This document shows positions 1-5,621 of a stretch of 5,621 bases of DNA, in pieces. Numbering within the stretch: position 1 is the first letter of the stretch; each line of letters starts with the position of its first letter. The DNA lies in assembly GCA_903892365.1 (NCBI GenBank), contig CAITIF010000296.1, positions 1 to 5,621 of the forward strand, read 5' to 3'. A program made the translations under genes and the position numbers. This DNA is from an uncultured Pirellula sp. (GTDB lineage Bacteria; Planctomycetota; Planctomycetia; Pirellulales; Pirellulaceae). The notes beneath the pieces were generated by a model. The model was not told where the DNA came from and ran no database searches. It worked only from the letters and a program-made list of their open reading frames with translations.

Positions 1-2
1 GA

Positions 3-1691
3 ATGGTCTCTCTCTTGGTAGTCCGCGGTGCGAATGTCGGTACGCATTATCTTATCCGACAGGCAAAGCAACGGATGGGTCGAGATGTTCATTGCGAAAT
101 TCACTTGGATGATACAGAAACCTCGCGTATTCATGCCGAGATCTGTTTCGTGGATGGGAACTACATACTGCGGGACCTTGACAGCAGCAACGGAACGTTC
201 GTTAACGGAACACGCATCGCAGAACACCAGCTCCTTCAAGGCGATCGCATTCAGATCGGTCGCCAACTGATGCTTTTCAAACTGACGATTCAACCCGCGA
301 CAAGAGAGGAAGGGGTGGACATCGTTAACTCTTCCAATTCGGACTCATCGCAAATCGTCGGCAGGGTGGGCCTAGAACGGCAGTTGCTAGAAGAGACCGA
401 TGATTGGACTTCCTACATCCGGTCTGAAAGCGTCGCCCAAGCCAAGAGTCATTGGGAGATCATGTATCGAACATCGTTAGCAGTAAGCCGAACGCTAGAC
501 ATCGATCAGCTCTTGCACCAAATTCTCGAGCTGATTTTTCAATGGGTACAATGCGATCGAGGTTGCATCATGCTGACGGATCAGGAGTCCGGCGAACTCC
601 ATCCAAAAGCGCGTCGCAATCGCAACTCGCGTGGTTCATCCAATCGCATCACAATCAGTCGCACGATCCTGGACTACGTTTGCAAAAAGGAGGAGGGGGT
701 TCTTACCAACGATGCATGCGAAGACGATCGCTGGAACGGCAGCGCCAGTATTTCTTCAAGTGGAATACGCGAAGCAATCTGCGTTCCGATGAAGGGTCGC
801 TATGGAAACGTGGGGGTGATTTATATCGACACCTCTGTATCGGCCGGCCGGTTCGCCCATGAAAGCTCTCGCATTTTCACCGAAGAGCATCTCAAAATGC
901 TAGTCGCTATCGGACATCAAGCCGCCTTAGCCATCGAGGACACGAATTACTACCAAAGCCTTGTTCACGCAGAACGATTGGCGGTCATGGGGCAGACGAT
1001 CGCAACTCTTTCGCACCACATTAAGAACATTGTGCAAGGGCTGAAAGGTGGTGGCTATTTGGTGAACCAAGCAATTCAAAATCAAGACTGGAACGTCGTC
1101 GGCAAAGGCTGGGGGATCTGCAACCGGAACCACGAGCGCATTGAAACCTTGGTCATGGACATGCTCACCATGAGCAAAGATCGAAGACCCAATCTAGTTC
1201 TCACCGATCTTCGATCAATCATTACCGAGGTCGTGGATCTATCCAACACTCGAGCTGCAGAGAAATCCGTGAGCCTCAGTTGGCTCGCACCAGAAAGTCC
1301 AATCGAATTACCTGTGGAAAGCGAAGCCATCCATCGAGCGATCCTGAACTTGGTATGCAACGCAATCGACGCTTGTGTCGACAAGCCGGAAGCCCATGTT
1401 GATATCCAACTCGAATCAAATTCCGAGCGTATCCTGATTCGCGTTCAAGACAATGGGGTCGGCATCGCGGTAGATGATTTGGGGCGAATCTTTTCGATGT
1501 TTGAATCAAGCAAGGGAAGCAGAGGAACAGGTCTGGGTTTGCCTGTTAGTCTTAAGATCGCAAAAGAACATGGGGGAACCATCGAGGTTCGATCGGAAAT
1601 TGGCTCTGGCACGGTGTTCGAGTTCATTCTGCCACGAATCTCCTGCACAAACAGCCTTCCTTCCGATGTCAGTCCCACCGTTCCCGGCTAA
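3..1691 (+). CDS. FHA-GAF sensor histidine kinase (soluble, HisKA/HATPase_c)
   Basis: Predicted cytoplasmic two-component kinase of 562 residues that should autophosphorylate on histidine and pass the phosphate to an unseen response regulator. Domains in order: FHA at about 5-96, with G26-R27, S41-R42-x-H44, and the S62-N63-G64-T65 and N68-G69 turns expected of a phosphothreonine-binding pocket; a linker; GAF at about 150-312, ligand unknown; a helical signalling segment at about 312-335; HisKA with the H-box LSHHIKN at 336-342, where H338 aligns with the phosphoacceptor; HATPase_c at about 440-545 with N-box N449/N453, G1 box D483-N484-G485-x-G487 and G2 box G508-T-G-L-G512. No signal peptide or membrane segment is visible, so the input should be intracellular: a phosphoprotein bound by FHA and/or a small molecule or redox cue at GAF. 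The residue after H338 is His rather than the usual Glu/Asp. The ATG lies at the window edge and the protein begins like a complete FHA domain, so this start is plausible, but a longer upstream start cannot be excluded. The TAA stop is clear. Confidence 0.93.
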   Translation: MVSLLVVRGANVGTHYLIRQAKQRMGRDVHCEIHLDDTETSRIHAEICFVDGNYILRDLDSSNGTFVNGTRIAEHQLLQGDRIQIGRQLMLFKLTIQPATREEGVDIVNSSNSDSSQIVGRVGLERQLLEETDDWTSYIRSESVAQAKSHWEIMYRTSLAVSRTLDIDQLLHQILELIFQWVQCDRGCIMLTDQESGELHPKARRNRNSRGSSNRITISRTILDYVCKKEEGVLTNDACEDDRWNGSASISSSGIREAICVPMKGRYGNVGVIYIDTSVSAGRFAHESSRIFTEEHLKMLVAIGHQAALAIEDTNYYQSLVHAERLAVMGQTIATLSHHIKNIVQGLKGGGYLVNQAIQNQDWNVVGKGWGICNRNHERIETLVMDMLTMSKDRRPNLVLTDLRSIITEVVDLSNTRAAEKSVSLSWLAPESPIELPVESEAIHRAILNLVCNAIDACVDKPEAHVDIQLESNSERILIRVQDNGVGIAVDDLGRIFSMFESSKGSRGTGLGLPVSLKIAKEHGGTIEVRSEIGSGTVFEFILPRISCTNSLPSDVSPTVPG

Positions 1692-1721
1692 AGACACCTG
1701 CCTGGATCAATGCTGGCAGCG

Positions 1722-1797
1722 CTGGTAACCGGCAATGATGGTAACCAGGGACGCTTTTGCAAAGCGAAAGCTGACGAAAGTCCTGTTTTGATTTCTT
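1722..1797 (+). terminator. Hairpin cluster after the kinase stop, possible terminator or 3' RNA structure
   Basis: Thirty bases past the kinase stop lies a stem of 9 positions (1722-1730 with 1740-1748, one A.A mismatch, 9-nt loop). It is followed by a perfect 6-bp stem (CGCTTT 1752-1757 with AAAGCG 1761-1766, 3-nt loop). Two 3-bp mini-hairpins with GAAA loops come next (1763-1772, overlapping the second stem, and 1773-1782). GGAC at 1749-1752 can also pair with GTCC at 1780-1783. A T-rich stretch (TGTTTTGATTTCTT, 1784-1797) follows. This could end the kinase transcript or protect its 3' end, but the stems are short and the T tract is interrupted, so it is not a classical intrinsic terminator. 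Pairings were found by eye, without folding energies. Confidence 0.3.
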
Positions 1798-1875
1798 CCA
1801 AGGTTGGATTCGAAGTTAAGGTGCCGTGGAATCGAGGCATTCTCTAATCGCTTTCAACGCAATCTTTAGGTAAAC

Positions 1876-1887
1876 TGAAGATCTTCA
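1876..1887. repeat. 12-bp perfect palindrome upstream of the cytochrome gene
   Basis: TGAAGATCTTCA is a perfect inverted repeat with no spacer, about 26 to 83 bases before the candidate starts of the downstream gene. The position would suit a binding site for a dimeric regulator acting on the two-gene operon. A 12-bp palindrome can also occur by chance, and I see no second copy nearby. No convincing -35/-10 promoter pair is recognisable around it. Confidence 0.2.
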
Positions 1888-1969
1888 AGCCGCAGCAACT
1901 TTATCCCGCCCTTTGGCTCGCATTCGCAAGATGCGAGCAGCTAAATCTCTCCCTTCCTGCCGAACTACG

Positions 1970-4900
1970 ATGAAACCCACTTTCAGCTCATCATTCATCC
2001 GCAGCTTCATGGCTGTCGTCTTGTCTGTACTTTTGTCGGTTCAGCTCATCCATGGGCAAGAATCCAAGCAGACAATTGACTTCTCAAGGGATGTGCGCCC
2101 CATTTTGGCTAGCCATTGCTGGAACTGTCATGGTCCCGATGAAAAATCCCGGTCTGCAGACTTGAGACTGGACCGACGCGAAGACGCGATTGCGAGCGCA
2201 GCGTTTGTTCCCAACGATCCCAACGCCAGCGAACTCGTCAAACGCATTCTCTCTCAAGATCCATCCGACCAGATGCCTCCACCGTCGGCGAAGCGACCTC
2301 TCACAGACAACCAAAAATCGATTTTACAACAATGGATTGCAGAGGGTGCGAAGTACCAGGATCATTGGGCTTTTGCCTCTCCCGTAAGCCCCACCATTCC
2401 TGAACTTACCAACCCAAAATGGGGTCGCAATCCAATCGATCGGTTCATCGAAGCCAAGTTGATCGAGGAGAATTTGACTCCCTCTCCGAAAGCAGACCCA
2501 GCGACCTTGCTTCGCCGCGTCACCTTGGATCTTACAGGGTTGCCACCGACCGTTGACGAGCTGCGTGCGTTTCTATCGGACATGTCGGATGATGCCTACG
2601 AGCGTGCAGTTGACAGATTGCTTGCTTCAAAGCCATACGCCGAACGTATGGCCTTGGAATGGCTCGACTTGGCTAGGTACGCTGACACCAATGGGTACAA
2701 CAATGATGAAGATCGCACCATGTGGCCTTGGCGAGACTGGGTTATTGACGCCTTTGACCGCAATATGCCCTTCGATCAATTTGTGACAGAACAATTGGCT
2801 GGTGATTTGCTCACCAACCCTACTCAAAATCAATTGATTGCAACGGGCTTCCTTCGCAATCAGGGGCACAACACCGAAGGAGGCATCATTCAAGAGGAGT
2901 ATCGCGTCGAGTATGTTGCGGACCGAGTCCATACGGTCGCTACCGTTTTTCTAGGGTTGTCGTTGCAATGCGCGCGTTGCCACGATCATAAGTTTGATCC
3001 TATCTCGCAAGCAGAATACTATCAGTTCTTCTCGTTTTTTAACTCGCTGGACGAAAAGCAAGCGGGTTACAGCAAGTTTGTAGGAGCCGAACCGTTCATC
3101 CGAGTTCCTAATTCCGAACAAGCAGCCCAAATTCAGAGCTTGGCGAATAACATCGCAGATTCGGAACGCAAGCTTCAAGTACTGGAGTCCGAAGCCGATT
3201 CGAGCCTTGCGAACTACTTGGCGTCAGCCTCGCCCACCGATCTCGCCAAGAAGTTTGGGATTCATCTGCTGCATCATTTCCCGTTTGAACCTGTCGATCC
3301 AAAAACGTCGTCGGCAGAATCACCACCTTCCCAAGATGCTTCCGCCATCGAAGCCAGCGTTCCTTCAAATTCCTTAAGTTGGAAGGAAGGCAAATCGAAA
3401 ATGGCGATCGAACTGAATGGGTTATCTCCCTTGGAACTACCAGAGGTAAACAGTTTTGGCAATCAAGAACCATTTTCACTGAGCGTCTGGATCAAGACGA
3501 GCAGCCAGGGGGCCATGGCGATTCTCTCCAAGATGGATGAATCGAAAGATTTTCTGGGCTACGACCTGATTTTGTCCAATGGAAAGCTGGAAATGCATTT
3601 GGTACACCACTGGCCTGATAACGCGATCAAGATATCGTCAAAACAAGCCATTGCACCTGATCAATGGCACCATGTCGTTGCAACCTACGATGGATCCATG
3701 AAAGCATCAGGATTGAAGCTCTACGTGGACTCCAAACTGGAACCAGTGGATGTCGCTCAAGATTCTTTGCGAGACTCCTTCGACACAAGCATGCCCTTTC
3801 GAATTGGTTTGCGACAAAAGTCTTTACCCTTCCAAGGGCTTGTGGATGAACTCCAAATTTTCAAGCAGGTTTTAGACGAAGCCAATATTCAGCAGCTGTA
3901 TGCATTGCAAAAGGTGACGAGCTTTGCGGATTGGATTCAAGTCCCAGCCGAGCTCCGCACCGAAGAGCAAAGGAAGCAGATTCGCGAGTTCTATCTCAAG
4001 CGAATCCATGAAAGCTATTCGACTCTTCAAAGGCAACTGGCCGATTGGAAACTGCAGAAAGGGGCTATGGAAGAGAGCTCTGCCGCGGTTATGGTTTTGA
4101 AGGAAATGTCCCCCGCACGCGAAACCTATATTCTCAAACGAGGCCAATACGACCAGCCTGGAGATCGAGTGTCGTCGAGCGTTCCAGCGATTCTCGCCAA
4201 CCCAACCAAGGAGTCGCCAAGAGATCGGCTAACGTTAGCAAAATGGCTAACCGAAGCCACCAACCCATTGACCGCTCGAGTGACGGTCAATCGATGGTGG
4301 CAAAATTTCTTCGGCTCGGGAATCGTGAAATCGGTCGAGGATTTTGGCCTGACAGGCGACACGCCAACTCATCCTGATCTCTTGGATTACCTGGCGCGTT
4401 CCTTCATGCAGAGTGGATGGGACGTAAAGGCATTTCATCGGATGGTTGTAATGTCGGAAACGTACCAACAAGAATCACGGATCCTGCCAGAGATGCAAGA
4501 GCGTGATCCAGAAAATCGGCTTCTCGCCAGGGGACCACGTTTTAGGCTTTCTGCCGAAACCATTCGTGACAACGCGTTGGCGATTGGCGGTCTTCTCCAG
4601 ACTCGAGTGGGCGGCCCGAGCGTAAAACCGTACCAACCAGATGGTCTCTGGGAAGATGTTACCGTCGAACGAAGAGGCAAATACGTGCCTGATGTTGGCG
4701 AAGGTCGCTACCGAAGAAGCCTCTATACTTTTTGGAAGCGAACCTGTCCGCCTCCGTCCATGATGAGCTTTGACGCTCCCAACCGCGAAGTTTGCTTGGC
4801 GAGACGTGCTCGAACCAACACGCCCCTGCAAGCGTTGGTCTTGCTGAACGATCCTACGTACATTGAAGCTGCACGAATACTTGCGCAGAAAATGATCCAG

Positions 4901-5167
4901 GACGCGGGGCCCAACACCGAGGACCGAATCAATCTCGGTTATGAACGATGTATTGCTCGGAAAGCAACTTCGAATGAAAAGCAGATACTTGTTTCGATTC
5001 TGGAGGAAGCGCGAACGCGGTTTGCTGCAAGCCCTTCGGACGCTCAATCATTGAATAGCACAGGGCCATACGCTGCGGACCTGACGATTGACCCCATTGA
5101 ACTTGCGTCTTGGACAATCATCGCCAGTACACTGCTCAATCTAGATGAAACCATTACAAAGCGGTAA
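1970..5167 (+). CDS. Secreted PSCyt1-DUF1549-LamG-DUF1553 protein (planctomycete cytochrome/PSD1 family)
   Basis: Large exported protein (1065 residues from this start) of a family abundant in planctomycetes; biochemical activity not established. Domains: signal peptide at about 1-29 (basic n-region, hydrophobic stretch MAVVLSVLLSVQLI, likely cut near HG-QE); PSCyt1 cytochrome-c-like domain at about 36-130 with haem site C50-W-N-C53-H54 and candidate axial ligand M102 in a QMPPP motif; DUF1549 (PSD) at about 156-363, with a second CxxCH at C334-A-R-C337-H338 followed by DHKFDP, as is usual in this family; a probable coiled coil at about 380-420; a LamG/concanavalin-like domain at about 478-645; a linker carrying the family segment RETYILKRGQY; and DUF1553 (PSD1) from about 749 to the end with PPPSMMSFDAPNRE (927-940), NTPLQALVLLND (from 950) and the terminal LLNLDETI. 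The LamG domain suggests carbohydrate or protein binding; the haem site suggests redox chemistry or electron transfer. The same frame extends upstream to ATG 1931 and TTG 1913, but ATG 1970 gives the most normal signal peptide. No clear ribosome binding site marks any of them. ATG 2009 would leave almost no basic n-region. It is followed after 7 bases by a DUF1501 gene, the typical partner. Confidence 0.93.
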   Translation: MKPTFSSSFIRSFMAVVLSVLLSVQLIHGQESKQTIDFSRDVRPILASHCWNCHGPDEKSRSADLRLDRREDAIASAAFVPNDPNASELVKRILSQDPSDQMPPPSAKRPLTDNQKSILQQWIAEGAKYQDHWAFASPVSPTIPELTNPKWGRNPIDRFIEAKLIEENLTPSPKADPATLLRRVTLDLTGLPPTVDELRAFLSDMSDDAYERAVDRLLASKPYAERMALEWLDLARYADTNGYNNDEDRTMWPWRDWVIDAFDRNMPFDQFVTEQLAGDLLTNPTQNQLIATGFLRNQGHNTEGGIIQEEYRVEYVADRVHTVATVFLGLSLQCARCHDHKFDPISQAEYYQFFSFFNSLDEKQAGYSKFVGAEPFIRVPNSEQAAQIQSLANNIADSERKLQVLESEADSSLANYLASASPTDLAKKFGIHLLHHFPFEPVDPKTSSAESPPSQDASAIEASVPSNSLSWKEGKSKMAIELNGLSPLELPEVNSFGNQEPFSLSVWIKTSSQGAMAILSKMDESKDFLGYDLILSNGKLEMHLVHHWPDNAIKISSKQAIAPDQWHHVVATYDGSMKASGLKLYVDSKLEPVDVAQDSLRDSFDTSMPFRIGLRQKSLPFQGLVDELQIFKQVLDEANIQQLYALQKVTSFADWIQVPAELRTEEQRKQIREFYLKRIHESYSTLQRQLADWKLQKGAMEESSAAVMVLKEMSPARETYILKRGQYDQPGDRVSSSVPAILANPTKESPRDRLTLAKWLTEATNPLTARVTVNRWWQNFFGSGIVKSVEDFGLTGDTPTHPDLLDYLARSFMQSGWDVKAFHRMVVMSETYQQESRILPEMQERDPENRLLARGPRFRLSAETIRDNALAIGGLLQTRVGGPSVKPYQPDGLWEDVTVERRGKYVPDVGEGRYRRSLYTFWKRTCPPPSMMSFDAPNREVCLARRARTNTPLQALVLLNDPTYIEAARILAQKMIQDAGPNTEDRINLGYERCIARKATSNEKQILVSILEEARTRFAASPSDAQSLNSTGPYAADLTIDPIELASWTIIASTLLNLDETITKR

Positions 5168-5174
5168 CACCATC

Positions 5175-5621
5175 ATGCAATCTCCACAACAACAATATGC
5201 TCAATGGGTTCGTCGTCAATTTCTACGCAAATCAATGACTGGCACGGCAGCACTTTCAGCCTTGCTTGGGGGCGATCTCGCCCGAAAGTCCTTATTCGGT
5301 GCGGAAGACGCCTCGCGAATCGATCAAAACAAGCATGGACGTGACGCGTTGATTCCCCACTTTGCCCCAAAGGCCAAACGGGTTATTTACTTGTTCCAGT
5401 CAGGCGGACCGTCGCAACTGGAGATGATGGATTACAAGCCTCGGCTAAAAGAATTGCATGGCACCGAACTTCCCGATAGCATTCGGCAGGGACAGCGTTT
5501 GACCGGCATGACTTCGGGGCAAAAAAGTTTCCCCGTTGTCGCCCCAAAATTTTCTTTCAAACAGGTCGGTTCAAACGGAACATGGTTAAGCGAACTCTTG
5601 CCTTTCACGGGAAAGATAGTC
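5175..5621 (+). CDS. DUF1501 family protein, Tat-exported (N-terminal part, cut by window end)
   Basis: An open frame of 149 codons runs off the window without a stop. It is the N-terminal third of a DUF1501 protein (family members are usually about 450-490 residues). Residues 13-19, RRQFLRK, are a textbook twin-arginine signal, followed by a weakly hydrophobic Ala/Leu/Gly stretch (about 21-33). The mature start, roughly APKAKRVIYLFQSGGPSQLEMMD (66-88), matches the conserved opening of DUF1501, including the SGGPSQ loop. The family is related in fold to the alkaline phosphatase/sulfatase superfamily, but its substrate and catalysis are unproven. Tat export implies folding, possibly with a bound metal, before transport. 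ATG 5175 is chosen because the next in-frame ATG (codon 21) would remove the twin arginines. No strong Shine-Dalgarno is visible; the 7-base gap after the preceding stop suggests translational coupling in one operon with the PSCyt1-PSD1 gene. Confidence 0.93.
   Translation, partial: MQSPQQQYAQWVRRQFLRKSMTGTAALSALLGGDLARKSLFGAEDASRIDQNKHGRDALIPHFAPKAKRVIYLFQSGGPSQLEMMDYKPRLKELHGTELPDSIRQGQRLTGMTSGQKSFPVVAPKFSFKQVGSNGTWLSELLPFTGKIV

Noticed and set aside
452..862. 136-codon + strand frame inside the histidine kinase
   Set aside because: It overlaps the GAF region in another frame. The translation is low-quality and rich in Ser/Arg with no known motif, while the kinase frame has a continuous domain match.
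1724..1746. Direct repeat GGTAACC (1724-1730 and 1740-1746) as a possible repeat element or attachment site
   Set aside because: Seven bases repeated once at 16-base spacing is too little, and the copies are better read as the two arms of an imperfect hairpin. No integrase or mobile gene is near.
1840..1885. Possible sigma-70 type promoter (TTTCAA 1852-1857 and TAAACT 1871-1876)
   Set aside because: The spacing is only 13 bases and both hexamers match the consensus poorly. Planctomycete promoters are not well enough defined to support the call.
1692..1969. Small gene, riboswitch or tRNA in the intergenic gap
   Set aside because: No open frame with a convincing start and homology, no cloverleaf, and no riboswitch core that I recognise. 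Only the short hairpins and one palindrome stand out.
4475..5047. 190-codon open frame on the minus strand opposite the DUF1553 region
   Set aside because: It lies entirely within a strongly conserved coding region of the opposite strand, and its translation shows no recognisable domain. It is best explained as a shadow of the real gene.

Overview
The window looks like chromosomal DNA of a planctomycete, probably from the Pirellulales / Rhodopirellula-like group. The lineage call rests on gene content: a cytochrome-bearing DUF1549/DUF1553 (PSCyt1-PSD-PSD1) protein followed directly by a Tat-exported DUF1501 protein. This gene pair is expanded to dozens of copies in planctomycetes and their relatives and is uncommon elsewhere. 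Base composition is moderate (about 50% GC by eye), and clear Shine-Dalgarno sequences are absent before the starts, which is also common in this phylum. Genus cannot be fixed from the sequence alone.

Layout, all on the + strand: (1) 3-1691, a soluble sensor histidine kinase with an N-terminal FHA domain, a GAF domain and a HisKA/HATPase core. Its start codon is the third base of the window, so its upstream region is not visible. (2) 1692-1969, a non-coding gap with a cluster of small hairpins just after the kinase stop (about 1722-1797, possibly a terminator or 3' structure) and a 12-bp perfect palindrome at 1876-1887. (3) 1970-5167 (start uncertain, 1913/1931/1970), a secreted protein of about 1065 residues: signal peptide, cytochrome-c-like PSCyt1 domain, DUF1549, LamG-like domain, DUF1553. 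(4) 5175-5621, the first 149 codons of a DUF1501 protein with a twin-arginine signal. It starts 7 bases after the previous stop and is cut by the window end.

Genes 3 and 4 almost certainly form an operon. Both products are predicted to leave the cytoplasm, the first by Sec (haem is attached after export) and the second by Tat (exported folded). Their biochemical role is not established; proposals in the field link such pairs to outer-surface or periplasmic breakdown of complex, often sulfated, polysaccharides. The kinase appears to be a separate transcription unit with no partner response regulator in view, so any link to the downstream pair is unproven. I see no tRNA, rRNA, CRISPR array, insertion sequence or other mobile element. 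The window reads as ordinary planctomycete chromosome, and I found no convincing evidence for an undescribed system.
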